A stretch of 64,000 nt of DNA from Lachnospiraceae bacterium (lineage in GTDB: Bacteria > Bacillota > Clostridia > Lachnospirales > Lachnospiraceae): positions 1 through 64,000 of the forward strand of contig JAGAJL010000023.1 in assembly GCA_017626095.1 (NCBI GenBank), given 5' to 3'. The translations under genes and the position numbers were made by a program. The notes under the pieces were generated by a model that did not search any database, had not been told where the DNA came from, and saw only the letters and a program-made list of their open reading frames with translations. How positions within the stretch are numbered: position 1 is the first letter of the stretch; the number at the start of each line of letters is the position of its first letter. Positions 34,250 through 44,189 of the stretch are shown here, piece after piece.

Positions 34250-36188
34250 CTAAGTTGTGCTTAACTTCATCGGTAGAGGTGCGAATCATTTCAGCCGATT
34301 CGGCAATGGATTCTGCAACGGATGCCAGATTTTTGGTTCGACTGTCTACGTCCGTAATTGTTTTTAGTAAATTGTCTGAATCTTCTAAAAGCTTTGTAAC
34401 GGATGCCAGGATTTTTTCCTGTGTGATGCCGCTCTTTGTGGATGTCTCACGGGAATTGGCAGCAAGTTTATTGATTTGATCCGCAACAACAGCAAAACCG
34501 CGTCCGGCTTCACCGGCACGTGCCGCTTCAATGGATGCATTTAATGCCAGTAAATTGGTCTGAGAGGCAATGGAAACGACCTCTGCATTGTTTTCGGTTA
34601 GCTCTGTTACAAAATCATTGATTTCATTCATCGAAATACTTAGCTGACGGCAGAAATCACTGACATGATTCATATGCTCGGCAATATCGGCGCACTCTTT
34701 GGAATTGTTATTATTGCCATTTGCCAGTTCATCGACGGCATGATGAACGTTTTCAAACTGGCTGTTAATCCGGGAAATGGTATCAATGATATTTTGCTGT
34801 TGTGCTACAACAATATCTTTTTCCTGTTCGACCTGCATTGCCAGACCGGATGCGGTTTCCTTTTCAATCTCTACCTGACTTTTGACAAAGTGAATACAGT
34901 TTTCTTTGTGGTTGAAGCCATTAAAAATAGCAACAGCCATATCCTTGCATGTATCATAACCACAGCAAGAACAGTTGATTTTTCTGGATTCTTTGGTATT
35001 TTTATTCATTTCTGTAAAAATAGCATCCAGTTCCTTCTGATTTGGTTCACTCCAGGCGCATTCTGCCGAACGGTCTGAATAAGTACAGATAAAATCATCC
35101 AGATTTAGAGTAGCAAACTGTTTGTTTAATTGTTTGAAGCGCTGTTTGGAAGACAGCTTCTTAGACCATGTATGTAATAATTTGTTATTCTTACTGCGTT
35201 CTTTAATCCGCATCATTTCGATCAAAGTATCATCGGTTTCTGTTTTGGATTCTTCTACACCTGTTCCGTACAAACATCCGGAAGCGCAGTTTAAGGCGTC
35301 CACAAAAACATAGGGGAGTTGTTCTTTCGCAATTTTGTTTTTGTTTTCTTCCAGATAATGATACATGTGTTTTTCGCCTTCCACCTGACGAATAAATGCA
35401 TCTTCTCCCAAAAACCAATAGACATTTTCTTTTAAACCACCGGGAGTGGGGTAGATGGAGCCCAGACCATATTCGATTTCATCCTTGCAGGACGGACCTG
35501 AAATATTGTGAGAGCTGACATATTTCATGAAATGATCAAATGTGACGTTATAAGAGATAAGACCTTGTCCGCGGGGAGATTCGATTTCGTTTTTCTTGGC
35601 AATACAAGGGCTGATAAAGGCTAATTTATCTGTGATACCCATATATTTTTTGGCATAGATAGCACCACACATCATCGGACTTTGCACAGGAAAGAGCTTC
35701 GGCAGTAATTCCGGAATATAGTGCTCAATATAACCGACAACAGCCGGACAGGGCTGCGAAATGCCACCCATAAAATTGTATTTTTGGATGTAATTTAAAT
35801 AGGCCCACGTCGTAATATCTGCACCAAAAGAGATGCTGATGAAACGGTTGACTCCTAATTGCTTGAGACCGCCCAGGACACTTTCGTATTCCTTGGGATA
35901 ATTTGCCAAAAAGGCAGGTGCAATCAATACGGAAATGCGCTCACCACGTTTTAATGCTTCAAAAAATGCTTCTGTATCGTCGACATATTCTCTGGCGTTG
36001 TGCTCGCAGGCATCAAAGCATGCGCCGCATGCAACACATTTGGATCCGTCTACGTGGATGACATTTTTTCCGTCCTCTGTCTTATCGGCAATCGTTGCGC
36101 CTTTGCAGCTGCAAACACTGATACATTTGTTGCATCCTACGCAGTTTTCATTCGTACGAATCAACCCTGTTGTGATTTCTTTTCTCAT
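34230..36188 (-). CDS. Ferredoxin / [FeFe]-hydrogenase H-domain / MCP signalling fusion
   Basis: A 652-residue soluble fusion. Order: two [4Fe-4S] motifs ([11 protein letters not shown] and [11 protein letters not shown], residues 12-60); an [FeFe]-hydrogenase large-subunit H-domain (75-370) with cysteines in SQPCPAVV (L1), SPCIAKKNE (L2) and NCASGCLYG (L3); a further Fe-S motif CSCCGYDTC (near 405); and an MCP signalling domain (440-652) with the intact hairpin [20 protein letters not shown]. It looks like a sensory hydrogenase that reports H2 or redox state to the chemotaxis system. There are no TM segments. ATG 36188 follows GGGGGATA; a codon at 36203 overlaps this RBS. Confidence 0.9.
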   Translation of the reverse strand: MRKEITTGLIRTNENCVGCNKCISVCSCKGATIADKTEDGKNVIHVDGSKCVACGACFDACEHNAREYVDDTEAFFEALKRGERISVLIAPAFLANYPKEYESVLGGLKQLGVNRFISISFGADITTWAYLNYIQKYNFMGGISQPCPAVVGYIEHYIPELLPKLFPVQSPMMCGAIYAKKYMGITDKLAFISPCIAKKNEIESPRGQGLISYNVTFDHFMKYVSSHNISGPSCKDEIEYGLGSIYPTPGGLKENVYWFLGEDAFIRQVEGEKHMYHYLEENKNKIAKEQLPYVFVDALNCASGCLYGTGVEESKTETDDTLIEMMRIKERSKNNKLLHTWSKKLSSKQRFKQLNKQFATLNLDDFICTYSDRSAECAWSEPNQKELDAIFTEMNKNTKESRKINCSCCGYDTCKDMAVAIFNGFNHKENCIHFVKSQVEIEKETASGLAMQVEQEKDIVVAQQQNIIDTISRINSQFENVHHAVDELANGNNNNSKECADIAEHMNHVSDFCRQLSISMNEINDFVTELTENNAEVVSIASQTNLLALNASIEAARAGEAGRGFAVVADQINKLAANSRETSTKSGITQEKILASVTKLLEDSDNLLKTITDVDSRTKNLASVAESIAESAEMIRTSTDEVKHNLEKLAEN

Positions 36189-36438
36189 ATGTATATCCCC
36201 CATATAGCATATAATAATTTACCCTTTTACGATGAAACATAAGCTGACGTTTATAATTTGTAAATTTCAATATCTTATCGTGCAAGTGTGAACCATATAT
36301 TGAAATGGTAATTTTCTACAATTTTACCAGAAATTAACATTTTTATCAACGTCATGAGTATTTTTAAAACGTACAAAATTTAATACAATTTTATATAATG
36401 AAATACGGTATTTTATGATAGTACAAGATGCTCGTTAA

Positions 36439-37044
36439 TTAAGAAATATCCCTGAAATTATCCAGATGCAGAGAAGACAGCACCAGATTGTAAGTCAGCA
36501 TGGTAAATTGCTCTGCGGATAGGGAGTCGTCACGGATAAACTGCAAGTACATAGCGGTTACGCCGTGTACGATATATTTGGACAGGTATGGGATTATGGC
36601 GTCATCTACCTGATAGGTTTTCATGCATTTTCGGATATATGGTAGCAGTTGCTCACTGAAATTTTCTTCAAAAGCTGTGGAATGGTCGTTGGAAAAGATG
36701 TTTTTTAAAAGCTCTTTAAGCGGAGCCGTTGTCTTTATTATGGATGATAATAGATGATAAATCTCGACTGTATTGTTGATAGTGATTTCTTCCGGCAGAA
36801 GGCTGAAAATATAATGAAAAAAGTTTCCCTCAACACTATCTAAAACTTCCGTAACGGAAGAAAAATGATTATAAAACGTTTTGCGGTTTACATCTGCAGT
36901 CTCTGCCAGCTCGCTGATAGAGATTTCATTTATTTTTTTGGAACCCAGCAATTCTAAAAGAGCGAGTTCAATTGCCTGTCTGCTCTTTCTTTTTCTGCGG
37001 TCCATGTTGGATGGCTGTTGTAAAAAGGGAATCGTTGTTTCCAT
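36439..37044 (-). CDS. TetR-family regulator
   Basis: A 201-residue TetR protein: N-terminal helix-turn-helix (SRQAIELALLELLGSKKINE, ISELAETADVNRKTFYNHFS) and an all-helical C-terminal domain of the TetR_C_7/8 kind. It stands divergently from the YhgE/Pip pseudogene, a common TetR-YhgE pair, and probably represses it. ATG 37044 has AAAGGACA upstream; an in-frame ATG at 37062 overlaps that RBS. Confidence 0.92.
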   Translation of the reverse strand: METTIPFLQQPSNMDRRKRKSRQAIELALLELLGSKKINEISISELAETADVNRKTFYNHFSSVTEVLDSVEGNFFHYIFSLLPEEITINNTVEIYHLLSSIIKTTAPLKELLKNIFSNDHSTAFEENFSEQLLPYIRKCMKTYQVDDAIIPYLSKYIVHGVTAMYLQFIRDDSLSAEQFTMLTYNLVLSSLHLDNFRDIS

Positions 37045-37073
37045 TGTAAAATGTCCTTTCATTATTTTTTCTT

Positions 37074-37087
37074 ATACAATTGTGTAT
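37074..37087. promoter_or_regulatory. Candidate TetR operator
   Basis: ATACA and TGTAT arms flank a 4-bp ATTG centre, between the divergent TetR gene and the YhgE region. The arms are short, so this is tentative. Confidence 0.4.
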
Positions 37088-37103
37088 TTAGGCTATGCGT
37101 TAT

Positions 37104-39663
37104 GAACAATCTATCTACTTTATTTAATTCCGTCTATTTATGCGGGGTTGTTTCTTTCTTCTATGTGGGATCCATATGGTGATTTGGAATATTTACCGGT
37201 TGCAGTTGTCAATAAGGATAAACCGGTTACCTATCAGGGAAAAGAGTTAGCGGTAGGAGATACGCTGGCAGAAAATTTGGAAGAGAATGATTCCATGGCA
37301 TTTAATCTCGTGGATGAAGATGTTGCAATGAAAGGATTAAAGAACGGAACTTATTACATGGTAATTACCATACCGGAAGACTTTTCAAAAAACGCAACGA
37401 CGGTCATGGATGAAGAACCGGTGCAAATGAAGCTGGAATATACAACGAATCCGGGAAAGAATTACATTTCCATGAAGCTTGGAGAAAGCGCGATGAAAAC
37501 CATTCAGTCCAATATCACGGAGCAAGTAACAAGAACTTATACGGAAAATGTGTTTGATTCTCTGACAGATATTGAAAGCGGATTTTGTGATGCCACCGAT
37601 GGTACACAGGATATGTTGGATGGGGAAGAAAAGTTAGCAGAGTGTACCGGCACTGACCAAAGGTGTTGGAGATTTAAAAACCGGAGCAGAAAAGTTAGCG
37701 AAAGCTTATGAAGGCGAAGAAGGAGCTCTAAACGGTGCATCTGCTTTGGTAGACGGTATGTCGCAGGTCAATCAGGCAGTTAGCAATATCTCTCTTCCAG
37801 GTGTCTCATTAAGTGATGAGCAAAAGAGTGCTATCAAAAACCAGGCAGCTGCAACAGTTGATGCGCAGGCTGCAACAATCAAAACCCAGGCAGAAGCAGC
37901 GGTAACCGAACAAAAAGATACCATCATTGCACAGGCAACGGCAGCAGCAAATGCACAGGTATTATCAACAGGTGCTGAAGCAAAGGCTGCTTTGATTGCA
38001 GCAGGGAAGGATGCATCTCAAAATGAAGCGGCAGGGTATATTAGTCAGTTGCAGACAGGAATGGATCAGTTGATTGCGAGTGCTGCAACGAGCACAGCAA
38101 CACAGACTGCTAATACGGTGGCTTCCCAGGCATCCGAGGGTACGGTTGATGTAATATGCGGCATCGAAAATAGACGGATCAAAAACTGATATTGCTTCGC
38201 AGACGGCAGCAACCGTGACAAGCAGAGTTAATTCTCAGGCAATCGGAAATGAGGTTCTTACATCCGTTCAGTCAGAACAGGGATATGTTGCAGTACATGA
38301 AGGAATTTCAGATGCAGTGGGTGGTTCTTATGCGGCCGGCTATGGCTCCGGCACGGTTGCCAATGCGGGAACCATTGCATATAACGCTGTTTTAAATGCG
38401 TCCGGAGATATTGCGGTATCCGCCGCAAAAGCGGCAGCCGGAAGTGGGGCTCTTGCCGGAGCTGAAGGTGTTGTTTTGGAAGTTAATCAGAATATGAATT
38501 CGTTTGGCTCCCAGCTTGATAGCTTAAAGGATGCTACACAGAGATTGGCAAGCGGTTCAAAACAGTTGAGTGGCGGATTAAATCAGATTTATGCTGGCAC
38601 GAAACAGGTTGATGACGGTTTAGCAACACTGAATAGTAAATCCGGAGTTTTGGCGGCAGGTGTCGGACAGCTGGATTCTGGAGCAGGCAGTCTGTTAGAG
38701 GGCGTGACAAAGCTTACATCAAATTCCAATGCTTTAAAAGCAGGAGCAGCAGGTTTGTCAGAAGGCACGATAAAGGTTGCTGATGCGGTTACACAAATTG
38801 CAGACGGCTTTGATGAATTAGATCTGGGAGCATCACAGATTGCAGATGGTGCCAAACAATTGCAGAATGGTTCACAAGAACTTGGAGATGGTTTGGGAGA
38901 TTTGAAAGAAGGAACGATAACTTTGCATGATGCTCTGGCAGACGGCGCGAATCGTGTTGCAGAAAACAAGGCAGAGGATAAAAATCTGGATATGTTTTCT
39001 GCTCCGGTTGAGCTGGTTGAACATAATCTGACTACTGTTGAGAATAATGGACATGGTATGGCAGCTTATATGATGTCCGTTGGATTATGGGTTGGTTGTC
39101 TGGCATTTTGTCTGATGTATCCGTTGACAAAATATCATGGAAAGTTTAAAAATGGTTTTTCATGGTGGTTGAGTAAAGCGGTTGTTGCAGCACCGGTTGG
39201 TATCTTAATGGTGATTGTTTTGATGATGGTTATGAGCATTTTCCTTGATTTTACACCCGGAAGCATGATAAAAACCGTCATTGTGGCAACTGTAGCAGTG
39301 ACTGCATTTATGTGTATCCAGTATTTCTTTGATATTTTATTTGGTAAAGCTGGAAGTTTCTTAATGCTAATTTTTATGGTACTGCAGTTGACCGGTTCAG
39401 CCGGAACTTATCCGATTGAAATTTCAGGACATCTGGCACAAGTACTTCATAAATGGATGCCGTTTACTTATTCTGTAAATGGTTTCAGGGCAGCCATTGC
39501 AGCAGGAGATACCGAAGGAATTCTTTTTGAAGTTGAAGTTTTGGCAGGAATAGCAATTGTTTTTACTATTTTGACCATTCTGGTATTTGAATTCAGAGGA
39601 AGATGTATAGAAAAGAATAAAAAGATGTTGTATGACTGGATAGAAGAAAAAGGATTGGCATAA
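37104..39663 (+). pseudogene. YhgE/Pip family membrane protein, frameshifted and 5'-truncated
   Basis: One YhgE/Pip gene split over three frames. Piece 1 starts LIPSIYAGLFLSSMWDPYGDLE and reads to about 37645; a shift then restores ALTKGVGDLKTGAEKLAKAY in another frame until about 38157; a second shift restores ASKIDGSKTDIASQTAAT and runs to the stop at 39663. The Ala-rich coiled repeat region and the C-terminal TM domain (MSVGLWVGCLAF, FNGF-like ends, about 39040-39630) are intact. The first TM helix is incomplete, with stops just upstream. Related proteins include phage infection protein and ESX-linked factors. Two independent shifts argue for a dead gene, barring assembly errors. Confidence 0.85.
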
Positions 39664-39671
39664 AATAACGG

Positions 39672-39747
39672 CATGCTCACAAAATAATATGAAATGACCG
39701 GTTTCAAAAATCAGACTTCGTCTTCGGACAGTTGAAACCGGTCATTT
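39672..39747 (-). repeat. Element R2 core, short copy C (inverted)
   Basis: ATGACCGGTTTCAA (39694-39707) pairs with TTGAAACCGGTCAT (39733-39746) around CAGACTTCGTCTTCGGACAG. With ATGCTCACAAAATAATAT at its left it equals the core of copies A and B in opposite orientation, without their long arms. It lies between two converging genes and should work as a bidirectional terminator. Confidence 0.75.
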
Positions 39748-39772
39748 TATATTATTATATTATAAATCCTTA

Positions 39773-40642
39773 TTAACGATGGTCGCCTAAAAAGACAATT
39801 CCTAATGTTCCGGGACCGGAATGTGCACCGATACTGGGACCGATTGGTTCAATCATAAAATTGGTATAGCCGAATTTTTCTTCTACCAGCTTTTTCAATG
39901 TCAGTGCATCGTTTTCGCAATCTCCATGCATAATTCCGATTTCAAGCTGTTTGTCTTTGTAAGAGCCAAGCTGTTCTTCCATCATGGAAACCAGAGCCTG
40001 AATGGATTTGTTACGCCCTCTGACTTTGGAATGGGCAACCAGTTTGCCTTCTTCGTTGATTTTTAGAATTGGTTTTATGTTAACCAATGAACCGACGATG
40101 GCAGTCGTTTTTGAAAGACGTCCGCCACGATACAAATAATCTAAATCATCAACGGTAAACAGCGTATTAAGATGAGGACATAAATCCTGAATGATGGAAA
40201 CGGTTTCGTCGATGGTTTTACCTTCTGCTTTCAGTTCCAAAGCTTTTTTTATCATGATACCTTCGCCAAGGGATGCAGCCAGTGAATCAATGACCACAAT
40301 TTTCATCTCCGGATAAGCTTCCATAATCTGGTTGGAAACCATCTGGACATTGCCGCAGCCGCCGCTTAATGCGGAAGAAAAGCTGATATGGATAATATCT
40401 TTTCCTTCTTTGGCAATTGCTGTAAACATCTCCTCAATGACAGCAGGATTGCTGGCCATGGTGCCGACTTTATGCTTGTCGCGCATTTTGGCATAAAATT
40501 CTTTGCTTGTCAGTTCTTTGCCGTCACCGTAAACTTCCTCATCAACTGTATAGTAATGGGGGATGACACAGATATTGTTTGTTTTGATAAATTCTGCCGA
40601 AAGATCACAGTTTGTTTCTGTTGAAATAATAAATTCTTTCAT
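39773..40642 (-). CDS. DegV-family fatty-acid-binding protein
   Basis: A 289-residue DegV/FakB-like protein: IISTETNCDLSAEFIKTNNI at the start, the TMASNPAVIEEMF and HISFSSALSGGCGNVQM ligand-binding stretch, DDLDYLYRGGRLSKTTAIVGSL, and the end GPSIGAHSGPGTLGIVF. FakB proteins present fatty acids to the kinase FakA for phospholipid synthesis. No fakA is adjacent. RBS AAAGGAC about 15 nt before ATG on the minus strand. Confidence 0.93.
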   Translation of the reverse strand: MKEFIISTETNCDLSAEFIKTNNICVIPHYYTVDEEVYGDGKELTSKEFYAKMRDKHKVGTMASNPAVIEEMFTAIAKEGKDIIHISFSSALSGGCGNVQMVSNQIMEAYPEMKIVVIDSLAASLGEGIMIKKALELKAEGKTIDETVSIIQDLCPHLNTLFTVDDLDYLYRGGRLSKTTAIVGSLVNIKPILKINEEGKLVAHSKVRGRNKSIQALVSMMEEQLGSYKDKQLEIGIMHGDCENDALTLKKLVEEKFGYTNFMIEPIGPSIGAHSGPGTLGIVFLGDHR

Positions 40643-40824
40643 TGTTCCGACATATTTGTCCTTTCTGTTTTTTCTTTGGTAAAGATACCGTTGCGAATTG
40701 CTTCGTTATCAGGTAACTTCCGCAATTCTATGGATAATTTTATCAAAAGTGTTATAATGGCACAAGGAAAAATGATTGTTTGTGTTTGAAAGAAATTAAA
40801 AATAGGATGAAAAGAGAATATAAA

Positions 40825-41679
40825 ATGACAGATAAGACCAAAGGAATCCTTCATATTATTGCGGCGGCTTTTTTCTTTTCGCTGATGACTTTTTTGGTGC
40901 GCCTTGCAGGTGATGTTCCTTCGTTCCAAAAAGCTTTTTTCAGGAATATTGTTGCTTTGATAGCCGCAACCGTAATGTTGTTAAAAACAGAAGAAAAATT
41001 TCATATAAAAAAAGGCAGTCTGCCGTTTTTGTTTTTGCGTGCCGCCTGCGGATTTACGGGACTGATTTGTAATTTCTATGCAATTGACCGATTAAATATA
41101 GCAGATGCTAATATGTTAAACAAGCTTTCCCCCTTTTTTGCGATCATTTTCTCTATTTTCATTTTAAAAGAGCGGGCAGGTAAGAGAGACTGGGCGGCTG
41201 TAGTGATTGCGTTTATCGGTGCTTTATTTGTGATGAAACCGTCGCTTCATATGAGTTTTGTGCCGGCCTTGATCGGTGCCTTGGGCGGACTTGGTGCCGG
41301 AGTTGCCTATACATTTGTCCGTCTTTTGGGCAATCGGGGAGAGCGTGGAAGTGTCATTGTTTTTTTCTTTTCTCTGTTTTCTACACTCATGCTTACGCCG
41401 GTTATGCTTTTGCATTATACGCCCATGTCCCCGAAGCAGTGGCTAATTTTGATTTTGGCAGGATTTGCGGCAATGGGCGGACAGTTAAATATAACCGCAG
41501 CTTATACCTATGCGCCGGCAAAAGATATTTCGGTATATGATTATTCGCAGATTTTATTTGCTGCCATCTTAGGATTTTTGTTTTTAGATCAGATTCCGGA
41601 TATTTACAGTCTGCTTGGATATGTTATTATTATAGGAGCAGCAGTATTCCGATGGGTGTATCGTAACCAACCGTCTTAA
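40825..41679 (+). CDS. EamA-family (DMT) transporter
   Basis: A 284-residue, 10-helix drug/metabolite transporter with two EamA repeats: ILHIIAAAFFFSLMTFLVRL in the first and PALIGALGGLGAGVAYTFVR in the second, ending SLLGYVIIIGAAVFRW. The substrate is unknown. ATG 40825 is chosen with AAAAGAGAA upstream; 40807 is an alternative in-frame ATG. It is divergent from the DegV gene. Confidence 0.88.
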   Translation: MTDKTKGILHIIAAAFFFSLMTFLVRLAGDVPSFQKAFFRNIVALIAATVMLLKTEEKFHIKKGSLPFLFLRAACGFTGLICNFYAIDRLNIADANMLNKLSPFFAIIFSIFILKERAGKRDWAAVVIAFIGALFVMKPSLHMSFVPALIGALGGLGAGVAYTFVRLLGNRGERGSVIVFFFSLFSTLMLTPVMLLHYTPMSPKQWLILILAGFAAMGGQLNITAAYTYAPAKDISVYDYSQILFAAILGFLFLDQIPDIYSLLGYVIIIGAAVFRWVYRNQPS

Positions 41680-41821
41680 AAACAAGTCGTTTGTTTTGGA
41701 ATTGCTGGATTTTTTTTTGCAGAATTTGTTTTAACTGAATTTGTTTTATGGTATAAAGAATTAATGATAAAAGAAAAAATAAGAAAAGAAATTGAGAAAA
41801 GAAATTGTGGGAAAGGAGAAC

Positions 41822-42151
41822 ATGGCAGATAGGGCGTTACAGTCTGCTATAAAATAAGCTATGATGAATGGAGAAGAACCGGTATTTATTGTTGATTTAG
41901 AGGCATATGCCGAAGAGGAAAAAAGAAAACAGGAAGAAGTGAGCGAAGAAGATATTGAAAATATGCTTGCGATTTTGGAAAACTTCAGTAAGACGGAAAC
42001 CAGCCGGATGAATGTGATTGTTTCGGATGAATTTAAAGCCGGAACCAGTGCAAAAGTGCAACACCATGGACGTTGTGATGTGGGAAGTCCATGGGCAAAG
42101 GGACAGGCTTTTGATGTGCTCGAAGATGCAAAGAATGCGGGATGTCATTAA
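41822..42151 (+). pseudogene. Conserved-looking small protein interrupted by an early stop
   Basis: A strong RBS (GGAAAGGAGAAC) precedes ATG 41822, which encodes MADRALQSAIK, then TAA at 41855-41857; the same frame continues AMMNGEEPVFIVDLEAYAEE and runs to 42151. So either the gene has a nonsense mutation at codon 12, or translation restarts at ATG 41861 (96 residues). The product is acidic and helical, then ends VQHHGRCDVGSPWAKGQAFD, a stretch that looks conserved, but I do not recognise the family. The terminator stem overlaps the last codons. Confidence 0.55.
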
Positions 42152-42167
42152 TCCCGCATTCTTTTTT
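42132..42167 (+). terminator. Intrinsic terminator
   Basis: AGAATGCGGGAT (42132-42143) pairs perfectly with ATCCCGCATTCT (42151-42162), followed by TTTTTT. Confidence 0.9.
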
Positions 42168-43125
42168 TATACTGTGATGGCGTACAACCCATATATTTAC
42201 GGAATAGTTTGTTAAAGTAACTGCAGGAGTTGAAACCGACAGCAGATGCTAACTCTGCGATGGACAATGGCTTTTTGCTGTTTGATAAAAGCTGTGCGGC
42301 TTTTTGAATCCGAAACTGTAATAAATATTCAAACGGTGTCATATTCATGCAACGCTTGATACAACGGCAACATTCACTTCTGCTTAAGTGAATGCTGTTA
42401 GCAATGTCATCCAGAGTGAGGGCTTCGGTGTAGTGGTTTTCAATATACTGCAGGGCTTCTTTTGTTCTGCGTTCATCCAATGATATTTTGGTGTGTTGTG
42501 CGTTTGAAGTTTGAAAACGGATATCCTTTGTCTGCTCCAGAATATAGAGCCATATTTTCATCAGTAATTCTCTGGTACGGAGTTCGTAGCCGGAAAGCTC
42601 CTTCATGTTCATATCAAATATTTCGGGAATATAATAGGATAGTTCAGCCTTTTCCATGTCACTTTTCGTTAGCGAAAATCCCCTTAGGTTCTGATTTTGT
42701 ATGAACGGATATATATATTTGGTATACAAAGAAGGCTGCGAAGGTGAAATCAGATAGTCTGGACGAAATACAATATCAATACAAGTACATGTTTCGCTTC
42801 CGGGAGCGACACAAAAAGAATGCATGACCTGGGAGTTGATCAAAAGCGCTTCCCCTTCGTGAATTTGAAAGGAATCTTCACTGCTCCGGAATTCCCCGCA
42901 ACCATCCAGAATATAAATCAGCTCTGTCTCTTTGTGCCAGTGCCAGGGAATAATGTCCAAAAGCCTTTCGGTGGCATTTAAGAGATAAAAATCAACCGGA
43001 TAGTCTTTGCTTCCGTGTTTGAGAGTTTTATAGATATCCTCATCGATCTGATAACGTAAATCAAAGTCTAGAAAGCGGGTTTCGTTTTCGATTAATTGTT
43101 TAATGGATTTCTTTTTTTCTGTCAT
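42148..43125 (-). CDS. AraC-family regulator with cupin domain
   Basis: A 325-residue regulator. The N-terminal cupin (residues 50-125: IIPWHWHKETELIYILDGCGEF with its HWH metal-site-like motif, EGEALLINSQVMHSF) senses a sugar or other small ligand. The C-terminal AraC domain (residues 220-322) has two helix-turn-helices (LTLDDIANSIHLSRSECCRC and SIAELASAVGFNSCSYFNKL) and ends GCTPSQYKK. No transport or catabolic operon is adjacent. It converges on the small gene at 41822. Confidence 0.93.
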   Translation of the reverse strand: MTEKKKSIKQLIENETRFLDFDLRYQIDEDIYKTLKHGSKDYPVDFYLLNATERLLDIIPWHWHKETELIYILDGCGEFRSSEDSFQIHEGEALLINSQVMHSFCVAPGSETCTCIDIVFRPDYLISPSQPSLYTKYIYPFIQNQNLRGFSLTKSDMEKAELSYYIPEIFDMNMKELSGYELRTRELLMKIWLYILEQTKDIRFQTSNAQHTKISLDERRTKEALQYIENHYTEALTLDDIANSIHLSRSECCRCIKRCMNMTPFEYLLQFRIQKAAQLLSNSKKPLSIAELASAVGFNSCSYFNKLFRKYMGCTPSQYKKRMRD

Positions 43126-43419
43126 ATATTAACACCATAATGTTTGCACTTTTGCCATTCACTGATGCATTTAGATTGCTAAATTACTACGCGATTTCGA
43201 GAATCACGAATGAATCATACTACCTTAAATGCTATATTTACATCATCATATCACATCTTGCTTTTTCATAGCTATATTATTCATGAAAAGTTTTGGCTTG
43301 AAAGTTTTGAATACTCTTTTCTTAGTTGTTATTGTTTGAAAATGTGAAATGAATTATAATGAATGGAGCAAAATACCTTTTGTACCAAGCATTTGGAAAA
43401 GAAATAAAGAGGATTTTTC
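43126..43419. other. Intergenic region with an R1-like remnant
   Basis: No gene. At 43171-43214 the sequence AGATTGCTAAATTACTACGCGATT resembles the minus strand of element R1 (GGATTGCTACGCACTTTGTG) in a diverged form. The rest is A+T-rich and must hold the promoters of the divergent genes on either side. Confidence 0.35.
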
Positions 43420-44160
43420 ATGAGTGACGATAAAATGCAATCGAATATAGATGGACAATTGATTTATTATGGATTTGAGATAGAGGAATGGCCGGCAATC
43501 GGAGAGATGCCCGCCAAAATAACCATTACTTATGATTTTGAGATGCCGGGGATAGCTGCTTTTGCACCAAGCTGGGAAATTCCCTGCGATCGGGAAAACG
43601 TTGCGGATGATGATGTGGTGCTTGCAAAGATTTTTTTTCTGGGAATGGCAGAACTGATTTATTGTTTGCCGGGAATTGGTTCATATGAAATCATCGTTGA
43701 GCCGTTTGCACTGACAAAAGAGCAGATTGCCGTCTGGGAGGAAAAGTATTGTGACACGTTATCTCTTCTTTTCAAACAAGAAGCAGAAAAACCGTTGCCT
43801 AAGATTACCATTGTGAGTGAAGGAGAAGAATTGGTTCCGGGATGTGGGAACAGGACAGATAAAAGAGAAAAAAATCTGATTCCGGTTCAAACAAATTATG
43901 AAACGGATTTCATATCGGAACAAGCCCGTAAAAAATGGCTGCAGGAGGTCTTTTATGCCATCAATGCGGATGAAACTTGTATGCAAAAGCTAACTGCATA
44001 CGGATGCAAAAACGTCATATCTGTATGTCGCAGTTCAAATACCAACGATTTGGAAACGGTTCAAAAGGTGCAGGAAAAAGACGAACAGAATATTTCGCTT
44101 CTGATTGTATATTCCGCTGCGCTGATCGCTGAATTATACGGATTAAATGATAAATATTAG
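43420..44160 (+). CDS. Hypothetical protein upstream of the MurD-like gene
   Basis: A 246-residue soluble acidic protein of unknown family. The first 110 residues look beta-rich (YYGFEIEEWPAIGEMPAKIT, ITYDFEMPGIAAF) with a conserved-looking GSYEIIVEPFALTKEQ; the middle is charged, and the C-terminal part (residues 165-245) is helical (ARKKWLQEVFYAINADETC). It starts with AAAGAGGATT upstream and ends 29 bp before the MurD-like gene, so they are likely cotranscribed and may act together. Confidence 0.75.
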   Translation: MSDDKMQSNIDGQLIYYGFEIEEWPAIGEMPAKITITYDFEMPGIAAFAPSWEIPCDRENVADDDVVLAKIFFLGMAELIYCLPGIGSYEIIVEPFALTKEQIAVWEEKYCDTLSLLFKQEAEKPLPKITIVSEGEELVPGCGNRTDKREKNLIPVQTNYETDFISEQARKKWLQEVFYAINADETCMQKLTAYGCKNVISVCRSSNTNDLETVQKVQEKDEQNISLLIVYSAALIAELYGLNDKY

Positions 44161-44189
44161 AAACAGTTGTAGGAGTAGATAGTTAGAAT

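Noticed and set aside
38589..38969. Minus-strand Ser/Pro/Ala-rich ORF within the YhgE region
   Set aside because: Opposite the Ala/Gly-rich coiled repeat of YhgE, whose composition keeps the complement open.
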